Assembly (NCBI GenBank): GCA_964439395.1
Contig: CAYTNV010000015.1
Span: forward strand, 1 to 64,000
Reading direction: 5' to 3'
DNA length: 64,000 nt
Source: JAUUSJ01 sp964439395
Lineage (GTDB): Bacteria > Bacillota > Clostridia > Lachnospirales > Lachnospiraceae
The position numbers and the translations under genes are program-made. The notes beneath the pieces are model-generated. The model was given only the letters and a program-made list of their open reading frames with translations. It was not told the origin of the DNA and ran no database searches. The first letter of the stretch is position 1; each line of letters starts with the position of its first letter. Of the stretch, positions 1-8,675 are shown one piece after another.

Positions 1-425
1 ATTGTGATGTAGCAGTACTTCCAAAGGATGCCAAGACGGGAAGAAGAGTATCTATCTATAATGGATTAGGATGGGCAATCAGTGCAGGTACAAAAAATCC
101 GGATGCAGCTTGGGAGTTAGTAGAGTGGTTTGGCTCTAAAGATGGGCAGACGAAACAGGCAGAGCTTGGTGTATCCTTATCTGCATACGATGGAGTTTCT
201 GATGGATGGAAAAATAATACAGATTTATTTGATTTACAGCCATACTTGGATATGAGAGAGGATATTGTAATTCGTCCTTATAGCAAGACAACTGTAACAT
301 GGGAAAATAAGATTACAGAAGATTTAAAAGAAGCCAAAGCTTGGGGTGGAAGTAAATCAATGAAAGATGTTTGCGGTCAAATTACAACTGATATGAATCA
401 AATTTTGGCGGAAGAAAATCAATAA
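1..425 (+). CDS. ABC sugar-binding lipoprotein, C-terminal part
   Basis: An open frame enters from the left edge (first full codon at base 3) and stops with TAA at 423-425. About 140 residues remain. They contain a block like the C-terminal lobe of extracellular solute-binding proteins of carbohydrate ABC importers (NGLGWAISAGTKNPDAAWEL, where 'xxPDAAWELVEWF' is typical of family 1 binding proteins), and the frame ends EENQ. Two sugar permease genes follow on the same strand, so this should be the substrate-binding subunit that delivers an oligo- or monosaccharide to them. The N-terminal signal and lipobox lie outside the window. The substrate cannot be read from the sequence. Confidence 0.85.
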   Translation, partial: CDVAVLPKDAKTGRRVSIYNGLGWAISAGTKNPDAAWELVEWFGSKDGQTKQAELGVSLSAYDGVSDGWKNNTDLFDLQPYLDMREDIVIRPYSKTTVTWENKITEDLKEAKAWGGSKSMKDVCGQITTDMNQILAEENQ

Positions 426-483
426 GATAATTAGTAAAACAATTGATATATAAATAAGGTAACCCGTAAACAAGTGTAACGAT

Positions 484-580
484 AAGTTGATTTTTATAAC
501 AAAATTATTCTCTTTTTATTGTCTAAATCAACTTAATTCTTCTTATCTTTAGATGTTTTTCATATGAGAAAAATCAACTT
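484..580. repeat. Three copies of a 10-bp AAATCAACTT site
   Basis: AAGTTGATTT lies at 484-493, and its exact reverse complement AAATCAACTT lies at 525-534 and again at 571-580. The outer pair matches over 12 bp (484-495 with 569-580). The last copy abuts the -35 hexamer of the promoter at 582. The arrangement suggests operator sites for a local sugar regulator, or a DNA/RNA hairpin between the binding-protein gene and the permeases. The regulator is unknown. Confidence 0.5.
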
Positions 581-581
581 G

Positions 582-610
582 TTGACACACGAAAATAGTA
601 ATAATAAAAT
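582..610 (+). promoter_or_regulatory. Sigma-A-type promoter for the sugar permease genes
   Basis: TTGACA at 582-587, a 17-bp spacer and TAAAAT at 605-610 make a near-consensus vegetative promoter about 100 bp ahead of the first permease start. It implies that the permeases can be transcribed independently of the binding-protein gene. Confidence 0.65.
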
Positions 611-711
611 TGCTAAAATAAAAAATTCAAGAAAATTATATAGATTTATAAAGTGTCGCATTAATGCTAGTCGTTAATGCGATATTAGTAAAGAAAAGGG
701 GTGAATGTGAC

Positions 712-1599
712 ATGCCTAAAAAAGGAACTAGTCAGGCAAAAAATGAATTCATCTGGGGTTGGATCTTTATTCTACCAACAATGCTTGGTTTGATTGTCTT
801 AAATATGTATCCTATTATTCAGACCATTATTCAAAGTTTCTATAAAACAGGAGCTTTTGGTAAGGGAAATGTTTTCATCGGCGCAGCGAACTACACAAAA
901 ATGTTAGGTGATGCGGAAGTTTGGCAGTCATTAATCAATACATTTAAGTATGCAATCGTAGAGGTACCATTCTCTATCGCTATCTCTTTAGTACTTGCCG
1001 TATTATTAAATCGTAAGATGGTAGGTCGTGCTGCATACCGTACTATCTTCTTCTTGCCTATGGTAGCTGCTCCAGCTGCTGTTGCTATGGTATGGAGATG
1101 GTTATTTAACTCTGAGTTTGGTTTATTAAACCATATTTTCCACACAAAAATCAACTGGGTTTCTGACCCTAAAATCGCAGTATTTGCTATCGCTGTAATC
1201 GGTATTTGGTCTATCATCGGTTATAATATGGTACTCTTCTTATCAGGCTTACAGGAAATTCCAAAAGATTATTATGAGGCAGCAAGCATTGACGGTGCCA
1301 ACGGTATCGAGCAATTCTTTAATATTACAGTACCATTATTATCCCCAACTATCTTCTTCGTACTTATCACTAGAGTAATCGGTGCGATGCAGGTATTCGA
1401 CTTAATTTATATGGTAATGGATAAGAATAATCCAGCGCTTGCTAAGACACAGTCATTAGTATACTTATTCTATCAGTATTCATTTGTAGAAAATAATAAA
1501 GGCTATGGTTCTGCGATTGTTGTATTATTATTAGTAATTATTATGATTATTACAGTAATCCAGAATATTGGTCAGAAGAAGTGGGTTTATTATAATTAG
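712..1599 (+). CDS. ABC sugar transporter permease, MalF/UgpA type
   Basis: Inner-membrane subunit of a carbohydrate ABC importer (MalF/UgpA/MsmF-like). The protein is about 295 residues with six predicted membrane helices. It carries the permease coupling motif (EAASIDGANGIEQFFNITVP, the EAAxxDGA loop that contacts the ATPase). The ATG at 712 is preferred over the upstream in-frame ATG at 664 because AAAGGGGTGA lies just ahead of it and the extra 16 residues are not membrane-like. The second permease follows after 17 nt. No ATPase gene is visible nearby, so a shared MsmX-type ATPase encoded elsewhere is likely (inference). Confidence 0.92.
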   Translation: MPKKGTSQAKNEFIWGWIFILPTMLGLIVLNMYPIIQTIIQSFYKTGAFGKGNVFIGAANYTKMLGDAEVWQSLINTFKYAIVEVPFSIAISLVLAVLLNRKMVGRAAYRTIFFLPMVAAPAAVAMVWRWLFNSEFGLLNHIFHTKINWVSDPKIAVFAIAVIGIWSIIGYNMVLFLSGLQEIPKDYYEAASIDGANGIEQFFNITVPLLSPTIFFVLITRVIGAMQVFDLIYMVMDKNNPALAKTQSLVYLFYQYSFVENNKGYGSAIVVLLLVIIMIITVIQNIGQKKWVYYN

Positions 1600-1616
1600 A
1601 ATTAGGAGGAAAAGAT

Positions 1617-2453
1617 ATGGACAGTAGTATGGAAAGAAACGCAAAAATCACCAGCATTGTAATTCATGTCGTTTTAATCCTAGTATCAATTACAATGTTA
1701 GTACCATTTTTATGGATGGCTTTGACTGCCTTTAAGACAGTGACAGAGTCAACATCTGTTAACCCATTTGTTATTTTCCCATCAAAATGGAGAACAGACA
1801 ATTTTGTAACTGTTATGAATAACATGAACTTTGGCAGTTTATATATTAATACATTGCTTTTAATCTTAGGACGTGTTGTTTGTGCTGTATTAACTGCAAC
1901 CTTAGCAGGATATGCATTTGGTCGTTTGAACTTTAGAGGAAAGGGATTTATGTTCTCCCTTGTTATGATTCAGATGATGGTACCTGCACAGATTTTCATC
2001 ATTCCTCAGTACTTAATGGTAAGTAAATTAGGAATGCTTAACACAATTTTTGCTTTAGTTTTCCCAGGTATCGTAACTGCATTTGGTACATTCTTATTAA
2101 GACAAGCTTATATGGGACTTCCAAAGGACTTAGAGGAGGCAGCGAGACTTGATGGATGTAATATTCCTCAGACCTTCTTACTCATCATGGCACCACTTAC
2201 AAGATCTTCCATGGTTGCTCTTGGAATCTTCACGGCAGTATTTGCTTACAAAGACCTTATGTGGCCATTAATCTGTAATAAGGATGTAATGCCACTTTCT
2301 GCAGCTCTTGCTAAGATGCAGGGACAGTATCAAAGTAACTATCCACAGTTGATGGCAGCTTCTTTATTAGCTTGTATTCCTATGATTGTTTTGTACTTAA
2401 TTTTCCAAAAACAATTCATCGAAGGTATTGCGACATCAGGTGGAAAATTATAA
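1617..2453 (+). CDS. ABC sugar transporter permease, MalG type
   Basis: Second membrane subunit of the same importer, 278 residues, MalG/UgpE/MsmG-like. Six hydrophobic segments are visible, and the ATPase-contact loop reads LEEAARLDGCNIPQTFLLI. The ending, IATSGGKL, is typical: MalG-family proteins usually finish on 'GxTxGAVKG/SGGKL'. A strong AGGAGG site precedes the ATG. The gene is translated together with the preceding permease, and the two form the heterodimeric channel. The substrate is not determinable here. The nearby GH32 enzyme and GntR regulator are possible but unproven partners. Confidence 0.92.
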   Translation: MDSSMERNAKITSIVIHVVLILVSITMLVPFLWMALTAFKTVTESTSVNPFVIFPSKWRTDNFVTVMNNMNFGSLYINTLLLILGRVVCAVLTATLAGYAFGRLNFRGKGFMFSLVMIQMMVPAQIFIIPQYLMVSKLGMLNTIFALVFPGIVTAFGTFLLRQAYMGLPKDLEEAARLDGCNIPQTFLLIMAPLTRSSMVALGIFTAVFAYKDLMWPLICNKDVMPLSAALAKMQGQYQSNYPQLMAASLLACIPMIVLYLIFQKQFIEGIATSGGKL

Positions 2454-2569
2454 AATATATCATGGAGATAAGAAGAGAATTTAGTGATAGAAAGATACTG
2501 TATTATTAATCCTTTTTAAAGAATATTTTGACATCAAGAATTTACTTGGATGATTGAAGAGGTATTTTT

Positions 2570-2662
2570 AGGAGACCGTCGCAAAACGAATTTAGATTGC
2601 AATATATGAAATATTTTAGTATTTCTATATTTGTGAGGAAAATTCATTTTGTGGTGGTCTCT
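2570..2662. repeat. Imperfect palindromic intergenic repeat, copy 1
   Basis: GGAGACCGTCGCAAAACGAA at the left is mirrored by the reverse complement of AATTCATTTTGTGGTGGTCT at the right (about 18 of 22 outer bases pair), with weaker pairing continuing inward. The core 'TGTTGCAAAATGAATTT'-like end resembles the elements at 7014 and 58801. It lies just after the permease operon and could act as a terminator or be a small non-autonomous element. Confidence 0.5.
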
Positions 2663-2724
2663 TTTAAATCATTAAAAAATATTTATGAAAATTTATGGAT
2701 TGAAAAAAAGATATATATTTTGTT

Positions 2725-3408
2725 TTATAAATTAAAATTATATTTTACCTTACTATCCCGTATATGGGCTGCCTTTATCATTTTCTTTACAGATGTCATA
2801 TAATGCTCCAAAATAGCATCACAAATAATTTGTATATCTCCAGTTTTGCAGGCATTGACTAACTTTTTATGTATATGATACTGTGTATTAACCATAGTTT
2901 TCAAATCAATATTTGTATTATTGCTAATAATAATATTGCCGTATTCTAATGTCTCCCAAGCTTTTCGTAATCTTGGATATGCAACTAATTCCATAATCGC
3001 ACTATGCATTTTATTATCTAACTCAAATATTTTTTGGCAGTCTTTTTCTGTCAGTTGACGCATTTCCTCTAAAATATCTTCCATGCGATAAATCACTTTT
3101 CCTGGAAAACTACTTCCATATAGCTTTACTGCCATTATCTCATAGTTTGCGCGCATATAGTAAATTTCATATACATCTTCTATCTCTACTGTACGGACGT
3201 AACAGCCGATATTTCTAGTATATTCAACCATTCCCTCCTGTTCTAACTGTCTTAGAGCTTCTCGAATGGGACCTCTGCTAATCTGAAATTCTTTTGCCAA
3301 ATCTTGCTCTACAATTTTTGTGCCAGGTTTTAATTCTCCGTTTATAATTCTTACTCTGATGATATCTACTACATTTTCTCTTAATGTACGATGTTTTGGT
3401 CCTTTCAT
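2725..3408 (-). CDS. GntR-family regulator with FCD domain
   Basis: Predicted transcription factor of 227 residues in the FadR/FCD branch of GntR. Residues about 10-75 form the winged helix: LRENVVDIIRVRIINGELKP, then 'QDLAKEFQISRGPIREALRQL', whose R-G-P-I-R-E-A-L-R is the family signature. Residues about 85-215 are the all-helical FCD ligand-binding domain with conserved D and H positions (LDNKMHSAIM, QYHIHKKLV, ILEHY). FCD domains generally bind organic acids or sugar acids through a metal site. The gene is convergent with the sugar permeases and divergent from the GNAT gene. Its target and ligand are unknown. Confidence 0.9.
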   Translation of the reverse strand: MKGPKHRTLRENVVDIIRVRIINGELKPGTKIVEQDLAKEFQISRGPIREALRQLEQEGMVEYTRNIGCYVRTVEIEDVYEIYYMRANYEIMAVKLYGSSFPGKVIYRMEDILEEMRQLTEKDCQKIFELDNKMHSAIMELVAYPRLRKAWETLEYGNIIISNNTNIDLKTMVNTQYHIHKKLVNACKTGDIQIICDAILEHYMTSVKKMIKAAHIRDSKVKYNFNL

Positions 3409-3605
3409 ATTTCATTCCTTTCTAGCTCTGCATTCCGATAGAAATATTTTATCATAAACAAGTTTTCTAGTAAACAGACTGTTTTCGGTATTTTTTAACC
3501 TTTTTTGGAGATTGGAAAATAAAATGACAATAGATAAATAAATAGAAGTATGCTATAATTTTTCACGGACATATTAGATAAGAAACATAGTGGAGGAACT
3601 AAGAA

Positions 3606-4103
3606 ATGAACAGCAAGATAATTGTTAGAAAATATGAAGATAAAGATTTAGAGCAGATGATGGATATGTGGAATGAAATCGTGGAGGAGGGGATTGCTTT
3701 TCCGCAGGAAGAGGTTTTAGATGAGAATACTAGAAGAGAGTTCTTTGCAGGACAAACATACTGTGGTGTTGCAGAAAATATAGATACAGGAGAGATACTG
3801 GGATTATATATACTCCATCCCAATAATGTCGGAAGATGCGGACATATTTGCAATGCGAGTTACGCAGTGGCTTCCAAGAGTCGTGGACTTCATATTGGAG
3901 AAAAATTAGTGCTTGACTGTATAAAGCAGGCGAATATACATGGATTTAGAGTTTTACAGTTTAACGCTGTTGTTGCGACAAATATTCATGCGAGACATTT
4001 ATATGAGAGGATTGGATTTAGACAGCTAGGAGTTATTCCAAAGGGATTTCGTCTAAAAAGTGGAGAGTATGAGGATATTTGTCCGTATTATATAGAGGTC
4101 TAA
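3606..4103 (+). CDS. GNAT-family N-acetyltransferase
   Basis: Acetyl-CoA-dependent N-acyltransferase of 165 residues. The N-terminal VRKYEDKDLEQMMDMWNEIV is the usual GNAT strand-helix opening. The acetyl-CoA pocket is in SYAVASKSRGLHIGEKLVLD (an R/Q-x-x-G-x-G/A variant), and the C-terminal 'NIHARHLYERIGFRQLGVIP' is the conserved last helix-strand. A TATAAT at 3554-3559 and a GGAGG-like site support expression. The acceptor (antibiotic, amine or protein N-terminus) cannot be deduced. Confidence 0.88.
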   Translation: MNSKIIVRKYEDKDLEQMMDMWNEIVEEGIAFPQEEVLDENTRREFFAGQTYCGVAENIDTGEILGLYILHPNNVGRCGHICNASYAVASKSRGLHIGEKLVLDCIKQANIHGFRVLQFNAVVATNIHARHLYERIGFRQLGVIPKGFRLKSGEYEDICPYYIEV

Positions 4104-4258
4104 AATCTAAAATATTGAGAAATAAAATAATATAAAAGATTTTCTCTAATTTTTGTTGAAGGTAGATATGATTTGGATAATATTTTATATGAGTATTCTT
4201 TTTGTCGAATTAAAATTTGAGAGAATTAGGAAAAAGATAGAAGAGCGAGGAGAAAACA

Positions 4259-5506
4259 ATGCATTTATTAAAGAAGTTATACTGTCGTACCTTTCAAATT
4301 GGGATGCGTACAGTATTGCCAATTCTCCCTTATAGGGAACCGAAACCACTAAAAAGTATTCAGGGAATTATTCCAATTTTAAAGAGAAGACGAATCAAGA
4401 GAGTATTGCTTGTGACAGATAGTGGTGTTAGACAGGCAGGAATTACAAAGCCATTGGAAAGAATATTGGTAGAAGAGAATATCCAATGTTTCATTTATGA
4501 TAAGACGGTGGCAAATCCAACAGTGGAAAATGTGGAGGAAGCGGTAAAAATTTATCGCAAGGGAAAATGTAAGGCTTTAATTGCAGTAGGAGGAGGTTCT
4601 GCGATGGACTGTGCAAAGGCAGTTGGAGCGAGGGTAGTAAGACCACATACACCTCTTTGGAGAATGGAGGGAATTTTAAAGGTAATCAAAAAGCTCCCGC
4701 TTTTAATTGCAGTTCCAACGACGGCGGGAACAGGAAGTGAGACAACCTTGGCGGCGGTTATTACAGACGAAAAAACTCATCGCAAGTATCCGATTAATGA
4801 TTTTGTGTTAATTCCTAGATATGCCATTTTAGACCCTCAGATGACAATAAGTTTGCCACCACATTTGACAGCGACAACTGGAATGGATGCCTTGACCCAT
4901 GCGGTGGAGGCATATATTGGTCGCTCCACAACAAAGCATACGAGAACGATGGCAGTAGATGCAGTACGGCTTATTTTTGAAAATTTAGAGATGGCATATC
5001 AGGATGGAAACAATTATGAAGCGCGACAAAATATGCTTCGCGCCGCATATTTGGCAGGAGCTTCCTTTACTCAGAGCTATGTGGGATATGTCCACGCAGT
5101 AGCCCATAGTTTGGGAGGAAAATATGGAATGGCACATGGATTCACTAATGCAGTATTACTTCCAATTGTACTAGAAGAATACGGTGAACCTGTCTATGAA
5201 AGATTAGCTGATTTGTCCAGAAGAACAGGAATTTCTTATGATGTTAATGATGAAGTGGCAGCGAAGAAATTTATTGCTAAAATTCAAGAAATGAATAAGA
5301 AAATGGAAATTCCAAATACGTTGTCTGGAATTTTGGAAGAGGATATCGAGTCATTGGCAAAACATGCAGATCATGAAGCAAATCCACTTTATCCGGTACC
5401 AGTGTTATGGGATGTGGAGCAATTAAAGAAGATTTATTATCTTGTAGGGGAGGAAAGAACGTATGACAGAGTCACAAATCAAAAAGATATTAAGTATACA
5501 GCATAA
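4259..5506 (+). CDS. Iron-containing (type III) alcohol dehydrogenase
   Basis: NAD(P)-dependent alcohol/aldehyde oxidoreductase of 415 residues. The nucleotide site GGGSAMDCAKAVGAR and the phosphate-binding PTTAGTGSETT are clear. The metal ligands are carried by 'ATTGMDALTHAVEAYIG' and 'HAVAHSLGGKYGMAHGFTNA'. The 41-residue N-terminal extension is basic and hydrophobic. The ATG follows GGAGAAAAC. The 3' end overlaps the aldehyde dehydrogenase by 44 nt in another frame, so the pair should be co-expressed and could interconvert an alcohol, an aldehyde and an acid. The substrate is unknown; the ALDH3-like partner suggests a medium- or long-chain aldehyde (inference). Confidence 0.92.
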   Translation: MHLLKKLYCRTFQIGMRTVLPILPYREPKPLKSIQGIIPILKRRRIKRVLLVTDSGVRQAGITKPLERILVEENIQCFIYDKTVANPTVENVEEAVKIYRKGKCKALIAVGGGSAMDCAKAVGARVVRPHTPLWRMEGILKVIKKLPLLIAVPTTAGTGSETTLAAVITDEKTHRKYPINDFVLIPRYAILDPQMTISLPPHLTATTGMDALTHAVEAYIGRSTTKHTRTMAVDAVRLIFENLEMAYQDGNNYEARQNMLRAAYLAGASFTQSYVGYVHAVAHSLGGKYGMAHGFTNAVLLPIVLEEYGEPVYERLADLSRRTGISYDVNDEVAAKKFIAKIQEMNKKMEIPNTLSGILEEDIESLAKHADHEANPLYPVPVLWDVEQLKKIYYLVGEERTYDRVTNQKDIKYTA

Positions 5507-6878
5507 ATATTATGCATCCGGGAGAACGCTTCTTTATAGGAGACGTATGGCAGCATTAAAAAGACTGAGGAAGGGGATTTTAAAATATAGAGTAGAGTTA
5601 GAAAGTGCACTAGAAAAGGATTTAGGAAAAAGTAAGACAGAAGGGTATATGTGTGAAATTGGTTTGACTTTATCAGAATTATCTTGGATGGAAAAACATT
5701 TAAAAGGACTTATGACGGAAAAAAGAGTGCCTACCCCTTTAGCACAGTATGTATCTAGAAGTTTTCAATCTCCATCGCCTTACGGAACAGTGCTTATTAT
5801 GAGTCCTTGGAATTATCCAATTCTTCTAACATTGGAACCTTTAATTGATGCAATTGCTGCGGGAAATACTGTTATTTTAAAGCCAAGTGCTTATGCACCA
5901 CATGTGGCAGCAGTGATAGAGAAAATGATTCGAGAATGCTTTTCTCCAGCGTATATTTATGTGGTAAATGGAGGACGTGCGGAAAATCAGGTATTACTTG
6001 AACAAAAATTTGATATGATTTTCTTTACTGGAAGTAAAAATGTGGGAAAAGAAGTGCTTCGCCGTGCGGCAGAACATTTGACACCAGTTGTATTAGAGTT
6101 AGGTGGAAAAAGTCCATGTATTGTGGAGAGAACAGCAAAGATTAAGCTTGCTGCCAGAAGAATTGTATTTGGAAAATATTTGAATTGTGGACAGACTTGT
6201 GTGGCTCCAGACTATATTTTATGTGATAAGCAAATAGAGAAGCAGTTAATTGAGGAAATCAAAAAAGAAATTAAGCGACAGTTTGGAAATGCGGAAAAAA
6301 GATCTATGGAGCTTCAATATGGAACGAAGCCTCTAGAAAATAAAAATTACGGAAAGATTGTTAATGAGAAGCATTTTGACCGTTTGCTCGGATTAATTGA
6401 CGAGGAGAAGATTGTATGCGGAGGACAGTCTGATAGGGAAAGCCTGCGAATTGAGCCAACTGTCATGGTAGACGTGTCATGGGATGATGCAGTTATGCAG
6501 GAAGAAATTTTTGGACCGATTTTGCCAATTTTGACATATGAGTCTTTGGATGAGGCAATTCATATGATTCAGAAGCATCCACATCCGCTTGCTCTATATT
6601 GTTTTACAGAGAGGAAGGCTGTACAGAGAAAAGTATTATCTCAATGTCGCTTTGGTGGTGGCTGTATGAATGATACGATTATTCATCTTGCTACAAGTAA
6701 TATGCCATTTGGCGGTGTGGGTGAAAGTGGAATGGGATGTTACCATGGAAAAGATGGATTTTTCGCATTTAGTCATATAAGGAGTATTGTAGATAAGAAG
6801 ACGTTTTTAGATTTGCCGATTAGATATCAGCCTTATGGTAAGTTAAAGAATTTATTGTTAAAGATTTTCTTGAAGTGA
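5463..6878 (+). CDS. Aldehyde dehydrogenase, ALDH3/fatty-aldehyde type
   Basis: NAD(P)-dependent aldehyde dehydrogenase of 471 residues. Visible motifs are SPWNYPILLTLEPLIDAIAA with NTVILKPSA, the Rossmann FFTGSKNVGKEVL, the general base in VVLELGGKSPCIV, the nucleophilic cysteine region 'NCGQTCVAPDY', and QEEIFGPILPI. The short N-terminus and the C-terminal LPIRYQPYGKLKNLLLK match ALDH3/YwdH-type fatty-aldehyde dehydrogenases. GGGGAGGAAAGAACGT directly before the ATG fixes a start inside the end of the alcohol dehydrogenase gene. An intergenic palindromic repeat lies 136 nt downstream. Confidence 0.92.
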   Translation: MTESQIKKILSIQHKYYASGRTLLYRRRMAALKRLRKGILKYRVELESALEKDLGKSKTEGYMCEIGLTLSELSWMEKHLKGLMTEKRVPTPLAQYVSRSFQSPSPYGTVLIMSPWNYPILLTLEPLIDAIAAGNTVILKPSAYAPHVAAVIEKMIRECFSPAYIYVVNGGRAENQVLLEQKFDMIFFTGSKNVGKEVLRRAAEHLTPVVLELGGKSPCIVERTAKIKLAARRIVFGKYLNCGQTCVAPDYILCDKQIEKQLIEEIKKEIKRQFGNAEKRSMELQYGTKPLENKNYGKIVNEKHFDRLLGLIDEEKIVCGGQSDRESLRIEPTVMVDVSWDDAVMQEEIFGPILPILTYESLDEAIHMIQKHPHPLALYCFTERKAVQRKVLSQCRFGGGCMNDTIIHLATSNMPFGGVGESGMGCYHGKDGFFAFSHIRSIVDKKTFLDLPIRYQPYGKLKNLLLKIFLK

Positions 6879-7013
6879 TTAAGTAGAGATAGAAAGTGAA
6901 TTACTTGGCAATAAGTTACTGAGCTTCTTGTTTCAATTAACGTTGCTTGGCTAATATGAAAGAAACAGTATTATTAAGTCTTATACAATGTTCACAGGCT
7001 TAAAGAGGATGTT

Positions 7014-7096
7014 GCAAAATGAATTTCTCAGACAAGATATACTACGGAACTGATTCAGCAATATATCTTGTTAGAGTTTTATATTTTGTAATATTC
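7014..7096. repeat. Imperfect palindromic intergenic repeat, copy 2
   Basis: GATGTTGCAAAATGAATTTC at the left pairs imperfectly with the reverse complement of the AGAGTTTTATATTTTGTAAT region at the right, and an inner stem AACAAGATATA/TATATCTTGTT is present. The outer sequence resembles copies 1 and 3. The 433-bp gap between the aldehyde dehydrogenase and the glucosaminidase holds this element and a promoter and nothing else recognised. Confidence 0.5.
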
Positions 7097-7214
7097 TCTT
7101 TTTGTTTATGTATTAGCTGGTTAATGTAGAAAAATATTACAAAAATATTAAAGAACATTGTGCAAATATTACAAAATATATACAAATTGTACTGAGACAG
7201 TACGTTTTTGGTCG

Positions 7215-7243
7215 TTGTTGTAATGGGTAGGATTTGTTATAAT
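7215..7243 (+). promoter_or_regulatory. Extended -10 promoter of the glucosaminidase gene
   Basis: TTGTTG at 7215-7220, a 17-bp spacer, then TATAAT at 7238-7243 preceded by TG at 7235-7236. This is a good sigma-A promoter with an extended -10, and it leaves a leader of about 60 nt before the start codon. Confidence 0.65.
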
Positions 7244-7311
7244 GTATAAACGTTAAATCCTTTTTTGCCTATTATTTTATACAAAGAAGAGAAGTGAGGT
7301 GTAACATACAT

Positions 7312-8445
7312 ATGCAGATAAAAACGAAAAAAAGAACTCTATTACTTTTGGGGATGCTATTTGCATTTGCGATGAGCTTTCTTTTTTCGACAGAATCAGA
7401 AGCAACGACGAAAAATGGATGGGTCGTCTCAGGGGGGCAGACTTATTATAAGAAAAATGGAAAGAAAGTAACGGGCTTACAAAAGATAGGAAATTACTAT
7501 TACTATTTTGACAGTAAGGGGAAGATGGCGACAGGATGGAAAACTTTAAAGGGCAAAAAGTTTTACTTTAAAAAGACAGGAACGATTGGAAAAAAAGGAA
7601 GGATGCTAACAGGATGGCATACGATTGGCGGTAAGACATATTATTTTAAGAAACTTGGAAATAAATATACAAAAGGAAAGATGTTTACAGGATGGCATAC
7701 GATTGGGAAGAAGTATTTTTACTTTAATAAATCGGGACAAATGCTAACAGGAACCTATAAAATTTCGGGTAAAACATTTTATTTTAGAAAGACTGGAAAG
7801 ACAGGAGTGAAAGGCTCTGTTTTTACAGGAACTAGGACAGTGAATAATATTACATATTATTATCGAAAAACTGGAAAGATTGGCACTAGGGGAGCATTGT
7901 ATAAGACGAAGAAAAATACAACGACACAACAAAGTACAGTGACACCTCAATCACAAAATATGACAAAGGCACAGTTTGTCGCATATATTGGTAAGCTTGC
8001 GAGAAAAGATATGCAAAAGACTGGTGTATTGGCGTCTGTGACAACAGCTCAGGCCATTTTAGAGAGTAATTATGGGCAGTCTGGACTTGCCAAGAAAGCA
8101 AATAATTTATTTGGAATTAAATCTGGAACGGTATGGAATGCATCTGCTTGGAATGGAAAAGTTTATCAAGCTTCAACGAAAGAATATATAAATGGTCAAT
8201 ATATTACAATTATAGATAAATTTCGTGCATATGATAGTTGGGAGAAGAGTGTCTTAGATCATTCTTACTATTTAAGACAGGCGAAAAATGGAAGTAAACT
8301 TCGTTACGCTGGAATTTCTACCTGCAGAGACTATAAAAGAGCGGCTCAGATTATTAAAAACGGTGGTTATGCTACAGCGCCAAACTATGTCGAAGTTCTT
8401 TGCAATATTATACAAAGCTGGAATTTAACAAAATATGATTTATAG
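7312..8445 (+). CDS. Secreted glucosaminidase with cell-wall-binding repeats
   Basis: Predicted peptidoglycan hydrolase, about 377 residues. A signal peptide (TKKRTLLLLGMLFAFAMSFL, cleavage after ESEA) is followed by about seven aromatic/glycine repeats of the choline-binding type (residues about 40-200, pattern 'GWKTLKGKKFYF', 'GWHTIGGKTYYF'). A Thr/Gln linker leads to a C-terminal FlgJ/LytG-type glucosaminidase domain. In that domain AQAILESNYGQSGLAKKANN carries the likely catalytic Glu, followed by LFGIKSG and a YAPNY-like end. The ATG at 7312 is chosen because GAGGTG lies 10 nt ahead, whereas the in-frame GTG at 7294 has no spacing from its AGAGAAG. A factor-independent terminator follows. 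Its likely role is wall remodelling or cell separation. Confidence 0.9.
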   Translation: MQIKTKKRTLLLLGMLFAFAMSFLFSTESEATTKNGWVVSGGQTYYKKNGKKVTGLQKIGNYYYYFDSKGKMATGWKTLKGKKFYFKKTGTIGKKGRMLTGWHTIGGKTYYFKKLGNKYTKGKMFTGWHTIGKKYFYFNKSGQMLTGTYKISGKTFYFRKTGKTGVKGSVFTGTRTVNNITYYYRKTGKIGTRGALYKTKKNTTTQQSTVTPQSQNMTKAQFVAYIGKLARKDMQKTGVLASVTTAQAILESNYGQSGLAKKANNLFGIKSGTVWNASAWNGKVYQASTKEYINGQYITIIDKFRAYDSWEKSVLDHSYYLRQAKNGSKLRYAGISTCRDYKRAAQIIKNGGYATAPNYVEVLCNIIQSWNLTKYDL

Positions 8446-8489
8446 GAAGATATATAAATAGATTATAAAGAGGATAAAAGAAACTAACA

Positions 8490-8527
8490 ATATCTCAGTG
8501 AGAATAAAAATCACTGGGATATTTTTA
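8490..8527 (+). terminator. Rho-independent terminator
   Basis: ATATCTCAGTGA pairs with TCACTGGGATAT across a 9-nt A-rich loop and is followed by TTTTT. It lies 45 nt after the glucosaminidase stop. Confidence 0.75.
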
Positions 8528-8609
8528 GCTTTATGGAAGGAATATAAGAATGAGTTTTTATATTATAATTATTAAGAGTAAATTCTTGTTCTTTTTCTAT
8601 GGTTAGGTG

Positions 8610-8638
8610 TTGCAACAAATCCTCGAACGTTGTAAAAT
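8610..8638 (+). promoter_or_regulatory. Promoter of the GH32 gene
   Basis: TTGCAA at 8610-8615, a 17-bp spacer and TAAAAT at 8633-8638, followed by a leader of about 37 nt and the GGAGAG ribosome site of the fructosidase gene. Confidence 0.55.
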
Positions 8639-8675
8639 AAAAAAATAAAACGAATTTTAGGAGAGTGGGTAGAAT

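Noticed and set aside
4153..4335. 60-codon frame upstream of the alcohol dehydrogenase
   Set aside because: No good ribosome site and it overlaps the start of a well-supported gene in another frame.
8607..8660. Possible fourth copy of the palindromic repeat (TGTTGCAACAAAT...GTTGTAAAAT)
   Set aside because: Too short and the arms do not pair beyond a few bases; the same bases are better explained as the GH32 promoter.
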